Positions 1-10,461 of a DNA stretch of 64,000 nt are shown piece by piece (within the stretch, counting starts at the first letter, position 1; every line of letters begins with the position of its first letter). The notes under the pieces were generated by a model, which saw nothing but the letters and a program-made list of their open reading frames with translations, did not search any database and was not told the DNA's origin. The stretch comes from Tamarix chinensis. Lineage: Eukaryota; Streptophyta; Magnoliopsida; Caryophyllales; Tamaricaceae. The stretch covers positions 35,524,318-35,588,317 of the forward strand of contig CM060175.1 of assembly GCA_030549775.1 (NCBI GenBank), in the 5' to 3' direction. The position numbers were made by a program, and so were the translations under genes.

Positions 1-545
1 AAAAGTATGATAAGTTAATAGGTCTTTGGGTGGGAGGCATGTAGATAGAGGAGTACTATACGAGGTTCATAGATTTTGTTTAGTTTGATCCTAAGTTAGA
101 GGCTAACAAGGTAATGCACATTCACCATTTAAACATTCATCTAGCAACTAGGTTTCAAGGGCTTTTAGGGGAGTCACCTTGCTAGATATGGTTGGTATGT
201 ATGATTAGGATCTAGAAGCTTGTCAATTCATCCAAGCAAGAAGTGTGCTTAATTAGGTTGCATAAGGAATTTCAAGTGTCACCAATGGAAATATAAATAA
301 GGCTTGCTTTGTGGGTAACACGTAAGTGAGTTATGGAAAGATTATAGGGTTCATACCCTAATTAAGAGGATAGTTTGAGGGTAGTTATCAGGAAAAGCAT
401 TACCATTGTAAGCATTGGAGAGCAGATCATCTAGGGGTAGATTGTGAGGGCTATAAGACAACTTGGCGTCATTGTGGTATGATGAGACACATAGCTTATG
501 AGGACTGTGTTAGAGGTGATAGTGTTAAGAGGGGTAAGTCTCTAG
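1..545 (+). pseudogene. Ty3/gypsy element C: gag C-terminal remnant
   Basis: Decayed gag of the + strand chromovirus-like element that underlies the left half of the window. Translation with frame changes gives YYTRFIDFV near 52-80 and LATRFQGLL near 141-167, which match the retrotransposon gag pattern after the central domain. Two degenerate zinc-knuckle stretches follow near 400-450 and 464-509; the second reads HCGMMRHIAYEDC, with the first Cys of the CCHC box lost. Many in-frame stops are present, so no gag protein can be made. The element begins left of the window, so its 5' LTR is not visible. Confidence 0.75.
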
Positions 546-1284
546 CTTAGAGCAGCAAATCTATTCAATAGTTGTAGCTATAAGCCTACAGAATTCCTCC
601 ATCCCCAAATAGTGTCGTTAGCCATACTAGTTAGCTCACATGCCAAAATTTGCTCATTTTTCCAGCAAGGTGAGGGGTCAAGTGGTGTTGTAGGAGTTCC
701 TTTAGGTTTGTAGCTAAAGGAGATTAACCATTCTAAGTCTAAGAATTAGTTTGGTGTCGTAATTAATATGTTTACTATTTTAATCTCTTAAGTATGTATG
801 CTATTTGACATTTTTTTGTTACATTCTTTCGTGTCATCTATATTCATAGCTAGAGATTTATCTTACCTGTAGAGGATAAGATTATGTGCACTAGGCTTTA
901 TAAAAGCGTGGCTTACTGATTCTTGGGGTGGCATTCTCCATAGATATCATGGAACTAGAGTGACATGAATTTTATGTGATCATTTGCATCGGCATATTAG
1001 GGGAGTATTAAGCATTCATAGATTGTACAAAAGGGCATATGGTACTTCTAGGAACAATGGGTATAAGGGTATCCTATCTTTTATTGAACTCATTTAGGTG
1101 ATCCTATTAAGAACCCTTATTTGAAATGGGTATCTACTCTTCTTGTGTAGTGTTAAGATATCGAGGCAGATGATGCAATTCTAGAGAAAATTTTGGTCTT
1201 CCAATATTATCACAATGTGTTTTCTAATAAGAGAATTAGAATGCTACATGTTTGAAATGTTGAGTTTATGTAGACTAATTTTTA
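546..1284 (+). pseudogene. Element C: protease and protease-RT linker remnant
   Basis: This stretch joins the gag and RT remnants of element C. The only motif I can place is AFIDCTKGHMV at about 1012-1044, which matches the end of the gypsy aspartic protease (ILGMDWL...IDC type). The catalytic D-S/T-G triad could not be found with confidence. The linker to RT is full of stops. The call rests mainly on its position between gag and RT. Confidence 0.5.
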
Positions 1285-1575
1285 GGGATGGAGCCAAAAT
1301 TCAAAGCAACGTACCATATGCCACATCTAGAGAAGAATGAACTTAAGGCTCAAATAGAAGATTTCTTTGAGAGCGGCTACATTCAACTAAGTATATCAAC
1401 CTAGATAGCATTAGTCTTATTCACTTAGAGTAAGGATGGAAACCTAAGGTGTTGCATTGACTATTGAGGGTTGAATTAGGTTGGGGTGAAGAATTGATAT
1501 CCATTGCCTCAAATCGATGACATGTTTTACTAGCTCAGACGAGCCATAGTGTTCTTCAAGATTAATCCTTGGTTA
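1285..1575 (+). pseudogene. Element C: reverse transcriptase, N-terminal motifs
   Basis: The translation reads EPKFKATYHMPHLEKNELK, then QIEDFFESGYIQLS, then a decayed version of the KKDG...CIDYR and YPLP.IDD motifs, and ends in FFKIN, corresponding to FSKIDL. This is the start of a Ty3/gypsy RT of chromovirus type. The reading frame ends where the Ty1/copia 5' LTR begins at 1576. RT resumes only near 7176, with the segment carrying the SGYHQ and PFGLTNAP motifs missing, so the copia insertion was accompanied or followed by a deletion. Confidence 0.85.
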
Positions 1576-2108
1576 TGTGACCTTTGACTCAAAATATGAT
1601 GCACAATATAATATTGTGTTGGTTCATGTAGGTATTGGAGAAGTGTGGTTAATAATAGGTATTTGTGAGAAACCCAAGGGCCCTATCATTATTAACACAG
1701 GACATATTTATCCATAGATTAGTTTGATGTATTTTTAGACAAATAAATAAGAGTAAGATAATTACTACAGGGTTCCTATTTCCTAAACATGAATCATGTT
1801 TTCCTCTAATTCCATAACATGTTTTTTCACGTAGGGATTTTTCTAGTATAAAAGAGCCATGAGAGATCCTTAGCCATTAAGTTGTGTGTGACCCAACTTC
1901 TTCTTCTTCTCCATTTATTATAAAATTGTAAATCTATGTAATTAATTAATTAATTAATTGAATTATCTTCTAATTACATAAGAGAATGAATAAAAATATC
2001 TCATTTTCCCTCAATTTTTCATTTATTGATTGAATCCTAAATTATTTGCAATCTTATTAATATTGGTATTTGGTTTAGGGCTTTTTCATTCCATGCTGTG
2101 ATGTAATA
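1576..2108 (+). repeat. Copia 5' LTR
   Basis: A 0.53 kb LTR ending a few bases before the PBS. It contains a plant-type TATA box (TATAAAAG at 1847-1854), then a pyrimidine-rich leader (CTTCTTCTTCTTCTCC near 1900) and a short TAAT repeat near 1940. The 3' partner survives only as about 150 bp. The terminal CA at the right end is not clear, so that edge is good to about 5 bp. Confidence 0.7.
1847..1854 (+). promoter_or_regulatory. TATA box of the copia LTR
   Basis: TATAAAAG followed by AGCC, about 270 bp into the LTR and upstream of a CT-rich leader. The position fits the U3/R boundary of short plant copia LTRs. Confidence 0.55.
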
Positions 2109-2111
2109 ATT

Positions 2112-2123
2112 TGGTATCAGAGC
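2112..2123 (+). promoter_or_regulatory. Primer-binding site of the copia element
   Basis: TGGTATCAGAGC is the exact complement of the 3' end of plant initiator methionine tRNA, the usual primer for plant copia and many gypsy elements. It sits directly after the 5' LTR and fixes the + orientation. Confidence 0.93.
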
Positions 2124-2152
2124 TACATTGTTGATGAGATTTAGTAATCAGA

Positions 2153-3080
2153 ATGGGTACAAGATTCAACATTGGGAATTTTAATCAATCCGTTAGTTTT
2201 GGATTATGAAAATGTAAGATGCGAGAGATTCTATTTTAGAACAGATTGGTGAAAGCATTATTTGATCATTCAAACATGCTAGAGTTGATGACAAGTGAGA
2301 GAATTAAACAACTAAATATGAAGGCCCTCTCTACCACTAAACTATTCTTATCTAATAAAGTATCGTGGGAAGTAGCAAATAAATCAATGATGTCTACCTT
2401 GTTGTTGAAGCTTGAGTCATTGTAAATGAAAAAGTTTGTAGAAAATTGCCTACTATTGAGTAGTCAATTTTTGAAAAGTCATTTGGATGAATTTGACTCT
2501 ATAGTTATGGATTTACATTATATTGATTTTAAATTAGAATATGAAGATTTGGCCATTATGTTGTTATCTTCTTTACTTGGTAACTTTAAACATTTTTACA
2601 AAAATATATTATATGGGAGAGTCATTGTACATGAAAAAGTTTGTAGAAAATTACCTACTATTGAGTAATCAATTTTTGAAAAGTCATTTGGATGAATTTG
2701 ACTCTATAGTTGTGGATTTCCATAATATTGATTTTAAATTAGAATATGAAGATTTGGCCATTATGTTTTTACATTCTTTACCTTGTAACTTTAAACATTT
2801 TTGCAAAAATATATTATATGGGAAGGAAGAATCAGCCCTTGAGGATGATAAATCTTCCTTGCTATAATAGGAGTTGATTGATAGTTAGTTAACTAACAAT
2901 AGTAATTTATGGGGACTCACATATTCAGGGATTGGTAGCCAGGAAAAGGATAAATGAGTGAGGGTGTGGTAACCATAAGAAGTTCACATCTAAGTTAAAT
3001 AGTTGACAAAAAAAATTTGATATGCTATAGGTGTTACAAGATGGGGCATTTTAGGATAATTTGTCCTAATAGGAAGCTTG
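2153..3080 (+). pseudogene. Copia gag (UBN2/retrotran_gag type) with CCHC knuckle
   Basis: The first ATG after the PBS is at 2153 (MGTRFNIG). Recognisable gag segments follow: KALSTTKLFLSNKVSWEVAN near 2320-2385, LLLKLES, then SHLDEFDSIVMDLHYIDFK and the LLYGR/ALEDDKSSLL segments. An intact zinc knuckle, CYRCYKMGHFRIIC (CX2CX4HX4C), is at about 3019-3065. The gene has stops and a 205-bp internal duplication that shifts the frame. Gag would have formed the cytoplasmic virus-like particle; this copy cannot. Confidence 0.9.
2426..2835 (+). repeat. 205-bp tandem duplication within copia gag
   Basis: Two adjacent copies start at ATGAAAAAGTTTG, 2426 and 2631. Each encodes the same gag block (HLDEFDSI...YEDLAIM) with a few substitutions. 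The period of 205 is not a multiple of three, so the second copy is in a different frame. Confidence 0.92.
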
Positions 3081-3189
3081 GTGCTAAGTCTTGTGAGTTA
3101 TTCAATATGAAAATTGATGCACAAGTTACCTATGATGACAGTGATGGAGATGTGTTCACAAAAATTGATAGATAGAACAAGATCAGTGA

Positions 3190-3425
3190 TAGATGGACCT
3201 TAGATTATTGATTTTCTTACCATATATGTCTCACTCAAAGTTAATTTTAGACATTCAAGGAAACTCACAATCAAATTATATTCATGGCAATGATCCTTCT
3301 TGCAAATTTGATGGGATTGGGAATGTGAAGGTGAGGATGCATGACAGTGTGGTGGGGACAATGTCCAACATGAACACAACTTTATATTTTTCATCATATT
3401 GTTTAGCCACCGAGATTGACTCACT
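3190..3425 (+). pseudogene. Copia aspartic protease remnant
   Basis: An open stretch encodes NYIHGNDPSCKFDGIGNVKV then RMHDSVVGTMSNM, corresponding to the copia protease segment (V.MGN...C.V.GIG.V...M.DG.V). The upstream catalytic segment (W.LDSA..H) is decayed to a W-(T/L)-D...Y-H remnant across two frames. The stretch is followed by a large rearrangement. Confidence 0.8.
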
Positions 3426-3529
3426 ATGAAGTTTCATATTCTTAGCCTTCAATTCTTAAGCTAATTTGAGGCTAGCTAAGGTAACCTCACATTTTTCTTT
3501 ATTATTAATTGTTGAGAACCTAAAATGGA

Positions 3530-3695
3530 TAGTGCTAATTTTTTTGAGTAGTGTGCTTATATGGAGAAGGCGATGGTGTCTTTATTAATGAATCACACAT
3601 GGGAACTTGTGAAGGCACTAAGGAAGAAAAATATTGTTGATTGCAAGTAGGTGTACAAGCTCAAATAGGAGATCCTAAAGCTGAGATCCCAAAGA
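3530..3695 (+). pseudogene. Displaced duplicate of the copia RT start
   Basis: It encodes NHTWELVKA, then NIVDCK and VYKLK, the conserved opening of copia RT (NGTW.LV..P......CKW.YK.K). Here it lies before integrase, out of order. The same segment occurs again in its proper place at about 4525-4690, so this is a duplicated fragment. Confidence 0.75.
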
Positions 3696-3739
3696 TGGCA
3701 AAGAACCTCATCTCTTTGTGTTTCTTAGATTGAAATGAG

Positions 3740-4470
3740 TACGAGTTTGTTATTAAGTATGGTACCTTGAGAGTTACAAAAGGGGATATGGTTGCGATGA
3801 AATGGAAGTTGGCGGGGACATTGTATCAGTTAGTTGGTTCCACTTTAGAGGGGATAACTGCTTAGACATCATTGAGGTTATTTTACTCAAATTTTATAAG
3901 ACTTTGGCACATGAGATTGGGGCACATGAATGTCAAGGGTCTTATTGAGCACTTTAATAGAGGTTTCTTGATGGGTAAAGTACAAGAACTATAGATTTTG
4001 TGAGAACTATATGTCTGGTGATTTGAAGAGGGTTAGCTTTTTAATAGCTAAGCAGAATACTAGAAGCCTCTTGATTATATCCATTCATATTTGTAGGGTC
4101 TAACGAGAGTGGTCTCCAAAGGTGGTTCATAGTATTTCCTCACATTTATTAATGATTTCTCTAGAAAGGTATGGGTTCATTTCTTAAAGCACAATAATGA
4201 TGTGTTTGGCATTTTCAAATGATGGAAGACCTTACTAGATAAGAAGACTGGGAAATAAGCTAAGATAAATAATTGGCTTGATTTTGGTGAGTAGAGTTTC
4301 ACTAAGTTATGCCAAGACTATGGGATAGTGAGGCATAACACCTATGTTAGGAGACCACAACAAAATAGGGTTACTGAGTTGATGAATAGAACACTATTGG
4401 AGAATGTTTGATGTATGTTATCATAAGTAGGGCTTGGTAGAGATTTTTGGGTTAGGGAAATTCACATGGA
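3740..4470 (+). pseudogene. Copia integrase (GAG-pre-integrase plus rve core)
   Basis: The pre-integrase zinc domain is visible as LWHMRLGHMNVKGL (about 3900-3945), followed by the decayed C..C pair. The core reads IHSYL near 4080, FLTFINDFSRKVWVHFLK (about 4135-4190), YGIVRHNTYVRR, PQQNRVTELMNRTLLENV (about 4350-4410) and a C-terminal GLGRDFW. The first catalytic Asp (HSDLWGP type) and the second (TDNG type) are lost. Integrase would insert the cDNA in the nucleus; this copy is inactive. Confidence 0.9.
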
Positions 4471-4524
4471 AATATACCTAGTGAAGTGGTAACCAAATTA
4501 GTCCATATATTTAAAGACACCTAA

Positions 4525-5375
4525 TGAGAGTATTGATTTTGTTGAGTGGTGTGTTTCCATGGAGGAAGGAAGAGATGGATTCCTTATTAATGAATCAAAA
4601 TTAGGAACATGTGAAGGCACATAGGAAGAAGAAGCTAGTTGATTGTAAGTTGATGTATATGTTCAAATAGGGAGTTCTACAGGTCGAGAGACCGAGGTAA
4701 AAGTCTCATTTTGTACACATGGATTCAATCAGATTTCGGGCATTAACTCTAAAGAGTTATTTTCTCCTATCATTTGAAAAATACTTCCATTTGTACTTTA
4801 CTTTTGCCTAGTCTATACATGATCTTGAGTTGTAATAGTTGGATGTTAAAACCCCATTTTTTCATTGTGATCTCAAAGAGGAGATTTATATACATCACCT
4901 TAATGAGTTTGTTGTTGATGGGATGAGTGACCATGTGTACCTATTAAAGAGGTTCTTTTAAAGTCAAAAGCAATATGCTTGATAGTGATATGAATAGTTT
5001 TATCAGTTTATGCTTGATCATGGTTTCTCTAGTAGTGAGTATGATGGATGTGTGTACTTAAAGGAGATGGAGAGTGGGTCTTCTGTGTATCTTTTAATAT
5101 ATGTTGGTGTCATGCTTATTACAACAAAAGATATGCTCATTTTTAATAAGGTGAAGGGAATCATGAGGAGTACATTTTAGATGAATGATCTTAGGGTTGC
5201 GAAGAGGATCCTTGGCATGGATTTAGTCAAAAACCATGAGCAGAAACTTTTGTATTTTTCACAAGAGTCCTATATGAACAAGGTGTTAAAGAGGCTTCAT
5301 ATAATAGATGCAAAGACTGTAAACACTCCATTGTATACTCACTTTTTATTGTGTACTTTGGGATTTCTTAAATAA
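4525..5375 (+). pseudogene. Copia reverse transcriptase
   Basis: The opening (VEW...LVKAHRKKK LVDCK) starts near 4525. LDVKTPFFHCDLKEEIYI follows near 4840-4895, then the active-site strand as IYVGVMLI (about 5093-5116) where the family has YVDDMLI, so both catalytic aspartates are gone. The connection domain at 5181-5330 is well kept: AKRILGMDL, LLYFSQESYMNKVLKRL, AKTVNTPL. Several stops interrupt the gene. Confidence 0.92.
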
Positions 5376-6060
5376 GAAGAGGAAGAGGAAGAGGAATTCA
5401 TCACAATTGTTACATATTTCAATGTTGTTGGCTATATCATGTACATTACAGTATGTGTCTGGCCTGATATTACTCAATATGTTAGTGTTGCAAGTTGGTC
5501 TATGGTGAAATTGAGTAAGGATCACCGGTAAGAAGTGAATTAAATTGTTAGGTACTTGAAGGGAATGACATCTACTTTTATTGAGTATTAGAGATAAGCT
5601 ACTTTACTCCTTAGATTTGTGGACTCTAATTATGGTTATTGCCTTGATAAAAGTAGATCTATTAATGGATATGTTTTACTCTCTTAGTTGTTTAGCTATT
5701 AGTTGAAAGTCGTCCTTGTAGGAGGTGATGGCCTTATCCACTATTGAGGTATTATATATAGATATGACAGGGGCTTTTTAGATAGCATTGTGGCTTGGTG
5801 GTTTGGTATGAGTATTTGAGTTTGATTATGGTGTTCTAGTCATTCATAGTGATAATTAGAGAACTATATTTTGAGTAAATAATTATAATTATTTCCATCA
5901 TGGAATGAAGCACATTGACATCTAGTATCACTTTAGCTAGGGTACTATTGCCATAGGGAATATTACTTTGGATAAAGTGGGTAATTTAAATAAACTGAAT
6001 GATATACCAACAATGCCACTTGCTATGGGTAATTTTGAGTATTTCTTATACTTAATTTTT
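5376..6060 (+). pseudogene. Copia RNase H remnant
   Basis: Directly follows the RT connection. GYIMYITVCVWPDI and VSVASWSM (about 5430-5500), RYLKGM (about 5545) and FVDSNYGYCLDKSRSINGYV (about 5618-5675) match copia RNase H in order. Its catalytic pattern is disrupted by stops. The end of pol (HIDI.YHF type) is seen near 5910-5935. Confidence 0.85.
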
Positions 6061-6085
6061 TATCATAGGCCATGAGGCATTTTTT

Positions 6086-6300
6086 GGGTTAAGGGTTTTG
6101 TTTGACATCTTCACATGTCCTGCATCACAAATACAACATCAAGGTGGAGAATTGTGAGCTTTAATTGGGTTAAGGGTTTTGTTTGACATCTTCACATGTC
6201 ATGCACAATATGCCATTCTATTGGTTTGTGTAGGTAGTGGACAATTTTGGGGTTTTGTTTGACATCTTCACATGTCATGCACAATATGCCATTCTATTGG
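6086..6300 (+). repeat. Three copies of a 35-60 bp repeat across the copia PPT and 3' LTR start
   Basis: TTTGACATCTTCACATGTC occurs at about 6101, 6182 and 6258. The last two copies also share GCACAATATGCCATTC. The first copy lies upstream of the PPT, the others within the 3' LTR start (6153 on). The 3' LTR is recognisable only to about 6300. Confidence 0.85.
6141..6152 (+). promoter_or_regulatory. Polypurine tract of the copia element
   Basis: AAGGTGGAGAAT lies immediately before TGTGAGC. This is close to the AGGTGGAGATT usually seen before copia 3' LTRs and primes plus-strand synthesis. Confidence 0.75.
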
Positions 6301-7175
6301 ATACCAAAAATGATGTGGTTTTTATCAAAGTAACGGAAGGTTGGATCAAAATTTGTATTAGAAGCTGTCACCCACGATCTAATGCAAAAATAATGAAGTG
6401 ATTTGGTGGATTATAGACGAAGAAATTGATGTTACAAGATGAAGGTGTTCAGCAGATTTGAAGGTGTTCAAATGTGTCGTGCGAAGATAGATTTGAGGAA
6501 GGATTAATCCCAGATTTTCCTTCCTCAATACAGACCCAAAAGGGAGGATTAGACTTTATCTCTCTTTCTCAAAGTTTTATCAAAATTCTTATTATTCATT
6601 CTATTCAATTCTCCATACAAATGTTGTGTACAAAAGGTATATATAGGAAAGAATAAGCTTGGTGGTGAGCTTCCTTAACCAGCCAATTTACCCACCTAAT
6701 CCAGCCCATTAATCATGGTTGAATTAAGCCCATATTAACCTTAATCCATAGAATAATATCATTGGTTAAATGATACTAAGGATTAATATTACAAAGCTAT
6801 ACAATAGACTAAGATACATACATGAAATTATAGGCATACCCTAACTTACATAAAGTATACTTAGGGTTAGGGTTTACAACAAGTTTATAAAAATAATGAA
6901 TATCATCACTCTATCTCTTGTTGTAATGTATCATCCCATGTATGTCATAGTCTTGCATGCCTTGGAATACTTGTACACATCAATGTGTATGAACATCATC
7001 TTCTTGCAAATATGTAACATACCTACAAGAATAACTTGAATGGTTTTTAATGTCAAGCATATTAGAATTATCAAGAATATTTAACATGATAGGCTCTAAT
7101 ATTATAAAAGCTAAATCATATTCCTTACCTTGAGGATCAGAATGAATAGGAAAATCATTATGTTCAATGGATGCT
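6301..7175. other. Unidentified insertion between the copia 3' end and resumed RT
   Basis: AT-rich sequence that matches neither the copia LTR nor gypsy RT. At its left edge the minus strand has TGGTATCCA, PBS-like but weak. TATATATAGG at 6638-6647 could be a TATA box on either strand. On the minus strand, 6980-7195 is open for 71 codons (EYDLAFIILEPIML, YVTYLQEDDVH) and looks protein-like, but I do not recognise it. Possibilities are a solo LTR of another minus-strand element or a captured fragment. Confidence 0.4.
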
Positions 7176-7315
7176 CCTGCATCAGACATCCTCATCTACC
7201 CTATTAGTTTGCAGAAGAAAAAACAACATCTGAGACGTACATTGGCATTTTTGAGAGCAAATCAATTATATGTTAAGCATTTAAATTCTGAGTCTTGGTT
7301 AGATTTGTGATGCCC
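7176..7315 (+). pseudogene. Element C: RT, catalytic-strand downstream part
   Basis: Reads SDILIYPISLQKKKQHLR, then TLAFLRANQLYVK and NSESWLDL, corresponding to the gypsy RT stretch DDILIYSK...HLR..L..L...LYAKFSKCEFWL. The first residues of the active site (F-I-D) are replaced by sequence from the upstream insertion. The frame breaks at 7316 where a solo LTR begins and continues after 27,626 with V-FLYPSK (FLGHVVSK). Confidence 0.85.
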
Positions 7316-7858
7316 CGAAATATTAATTTGGGACTTAATAATAAAATAGGGATTAATATGTGAGATCAATTAAATTTAACATTTTAAATAAAATAATGCT
7401 ATTATAATTGAAGTAATTAGGACAAAAAGGATAGAAATAATGAAAGAATTAAGTTAGTGGAGGTTAGGGTAATTTTTAACTAAAATGTATTTTAGGAAAT
7501 ATAACCAAAAGTTCTAAAATAATATAAAAAGATAATTTAATTATTTATTTTTACTAATATTATTATTTTCAAAAAAATTTAAAAAAATTTCCAAATACCC
7601 CAACCACCTAATTTTGGTAGCCATACGCATGCCCTAACTTGTAGGGCATGCTACTAGCATTACCCTGTAGTAGTATCCTTCCATCTAAAACTTTGACACC
7701 CCCACCTAACCTCCCTACAACCCTACCAAGATCGCCTTGGCCCCTAAGAACCTACACATCTGTAGGCCTGCACCGGCATTCCTCCGCCAACTAGCAGCCA
7801 CCTACCCCTCCCACTCCCTTTTCCTAATCTTACCTTGTCTTCTTCTCCTCCCCATGTC

Positions 7859-7868
7859 TATAAAAACC
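7859..7868 (+). promoter_or_regulatory. TATA box of solo LTR 7316
   Basis: TATAAAAACC about 545 bp into the LTR, flanked by C-rich sequence. The position relative to the C-rich block matches the TATA boxes of the other LARD-type LTRs. Confidence 0.45.
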
Positions 7869-8489
7869 CAAACCTCACCCTTTTTCCCCTTCTTTTTTTT
7901 CTTCCAAGAAAATCCTAAATCTCTCTTCTTTTGTCCCATCAGCCATTATGACTCGCTGTCGTCTAAACTTCCACCTAACCTCTTCCATGCACTACCCTCT
8001 ACCAAACAAGACCACTCCCCGCCTTTAACTCCCTCTGCACTACCTTCCCTACTCATGAAAAGTGGGTAGTTTGAGCTACTCTTTGCACCCTGTCACTGCC
8101 AATTTTGCCACCATACATCGCCACCTCTTCCACTACCCTTACTACCTCCTTCTTTACCCAATAAACCTTCCCCTACCTCCCCATACCCTTCCTTCCTTAT
8201 TTCTCCCCCTCCTTCCTCCTCCTTTCTTCTCCTACACCTTCGACCATCGTAGTTGCCATCACCAGTGATGCCGCCTTGTCACGCTACCTCCACCACTACA
8301 ACCCTCTTGGTCTAGCAAATTTGATACCCCACAACCACCACCACCCTTTCCCTTTTCCAACCCCAATGTTTAGACCTTTTAGATCACAACCACCTCCGTC
8401 GCTTTATGCCTCTGTTGCCACTGCCACCTCCTCCCCTAGTTGTACCCTAACCCTTATTTCTACTTAAGTATAATTTATTTTATATAATT

Positions 8490-8524
8490 GTTCTTCTTCT
8501 TATCATCATCATCATCATCATCAA

Positions 8525-8587
<63 letters not shown>

Positions 8588-8750
8588 TTCTACCATTATT
8601 ATTATTATTATTATTATCATTACTACTATTAATTTTATTATGGTTATTATTACTATAATAATTATTGTTAGTATCATTAATAATACTAATCTTATTATTA
8701 TTAAGAATATTATTATTCTTGTCATTATTAATATTATTCTTTTGCTAATA
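8490..8750. repeat. TTA/TCA microsatellite in solo LTR 7316
   Basis: Starts as CTT and ATC units and becomes a long interrupted TTA run. The LARD-type LTRs carry AAT/TTA runs at the equivalent place, between the GC-rich block and the donor-like site. Confidence 0.95.
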
Positions 8751-9435
8751 ATTATTTATGGGATAATAAATGAAATAAAAAGGAAGTTAACATTAGTGCT
8801 CTACTCTTATACATGAACCAAACCCTTCCAGTAAGGAGACATATGAGTCGTACTCCAAGCCTGGTGTCGATTTAAGTAAGGATGTGGTTAAGGCCAAGTT
8901 GTGTGTTATGTGTTTATGTGTGTTTGGTTATTTTCTTGTCTCATATGTGGTTATGGGCTAAATACTTATAGCGTAGCTTGATAAGTGTGGAGCTAAGGTG
9001 AGTTGTATATGTGTTATAACATATGTAAGATGGTGATATGTAACACCCCCAAATTTACTACTGAAAAATTTCGTTGAAGACAAAGGTTTAGCGGAAGCGA
9101 AAGAATTAAAACCGTAAACTTGGGGGTATTACCGCCACACTTAGTACAAGACCGGTTCACTCCTACCGTTCCGATACTAAGTGCTAAGGCTAACTAAACA
9201 ATCATTAAGTAAGAATCATCAAAACATAGGTACATGGTTAACATAGATCATTCACGCAAACCACGAGTCAACAACAGTTAAAATGTCATTTGAGATTGCA
9301 GCTTAAAAGTACGGTCTCAAAACAAGAAGCGTAGTACAAAATATAGCTAAATAAAATAGATCCCAATGGACCAACATCCGGACCGCCTACTCACTCAAGT
9401 CAAGCCTTCCACCCCAAATTAGTAATCGATCAAAC

Positions 9436-9445
9436 CTGCATAGGA
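9436..9445 (-). promoter_or_regulatory. Splice-acceptor-like site in the LARD1 3' LTR
   Basis: On the minus strand CTATGCAG|GTTTG, with the predicted intron end at 9436. The same site is at 16,505 in the other LTR, and TTTGTGCAG|GTGGG is at 23,412 in the opposite-strand LTR. Inference from conservation only. Confidence 0.35.
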
Positions 9446-9713
9446 GGTCTGCTCTCCACCATCGGTGGATCATCATAGGACCCATTCAATCAAGGTAGTA
9501 TCAGTACGGGTCCAATAGTGAGTAAGGGCGCTCGTGCGCTAAGGCCAAAAATACAATCACACCACATAGCACACATAGCACAATCATATACACAACATGC
9601 GATAACCCGTAAGATAAGGTCTGATTACTTTCCCGGTGACTTAATCTTTACTCTCATTAATGATAGGTCCAATCCACATGTATTCTTTAGTAGTCCATGT
9701 GAGTGCGAGAACC

Positions 9714-10064
9714 CCACTATTATAGCCGGTGGACCAGAAAGTATACACTCAAGGCAGAACGCTCCTGACCACTATTATTTGCCGGTGGACCGGTCTGTAG
9801 GGCAAGATGCTCCTGGCCACTATTATTTGCCGGTGGACCGGTCTGGCCCTGACTCACATGGTGTTTCGCTGTAAGTGCTTAGTGTATTTTCCATGGTTTA
9901 ACTTACTTACTTTGGTTTGTCGAGCACAAAATCCCCCACTATTATAGCCGGTGGACCGGAAAGTACACACTCAGGGCAGAACGCTCCTGACCACTATTAT
10001 TTGCCGGTGGACCGCTCTCCAAGGCACCCCGGCTCCTGGCCACTATTACTTGCCGGTGGACCGG
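9714..10064 (-). repeat. Iteron array, two groups of three, LARD1 3' LTR
   Basis: Six copies of CCACTATTATAG (or CCACTATTATTTG) followed by CCGGTGGACCGG, at about 9714, 9769, 9817, 9936, 9991 and 10,040. Spacing within each group is about 50-55 bp, with a spacer carrying GGGCA..GCTCCTGG. A gap of about 120 bp separates the groups. CCGGT-GG-ACCGG is a perfect 5-bp inverted repeat around two bases. Read in the direction of transcription the copies end in CTATAATAGTGG or AAATAATAGTGG. Confidence 0.93.
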
Positions 10065-10461
10065 TCTGGGCTCGGCTCAACAATCTTTCGCTTTACGTAA
10101 TTAATGTCTTATCCGTGTCTTATTGAATCACATCACACACTTGACATGCATGCGGTTGATACTCTACCTCTTTCCTCTCTAGAAGGACTGTCCCATATTT
10201 TGAGACTCGTACCTTTTTTCACACCCGACATCCATCCCCCGTAGACTTAGGCATAGTGGTATATGGTAAGGTACAATCTCCAAAACAAATGTAGGTGACC
10301 CTAAAACATATGATGTCGACTCCGTATGTCCTCATCCCTTTAGGGTTCCTCCTCGGAGACCCTAATCGGACCTATACGGCCCAACTCTTTCTTACTTATC
10401 CAAATGTTACTTTATTCTTCTATCTCGCACCTCATTTTCTTATTAGGGAATTCCCCACTCA

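Larger units (their letters stand above)
1576..6300 (+). mobile_element. Ty1/copia retrotransposon (degenerate) in the RT of element C
   Basis: A complete but dead Ty1/copia element in + orientation. Order: LTR, PBS, gag, protease, integrase, RT, RNase H, PPT, and the start of a 3' LTR. Integrase precedes RT, which defines copia rather than gypsy. Start 1576 was chosen from TGTGACC, which matches TGTGAGC just after the 3' PPT, and from shared LTR sequence (GCACAATAT...TTGGTT...TGTAGGTA) at 1602-1643 and 6202-6243. All coding parts are broken by stops and frameshifts. The 3' LTR appears truncated near 6300, so no target-site duplication can be read. Confidence 0.85.

Noticed and set aside
8480..8725. 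Poly-Ile minus-strand frame
   Set aside because: Translation of the TTA microsatellite.
9714..10064. CRISPR-like spacing of the iterons
   Set aside because: Units and spacers are both repeated and the context is a plant LTR with PBS and PPT; there are no cas genes and spacers are not unique.
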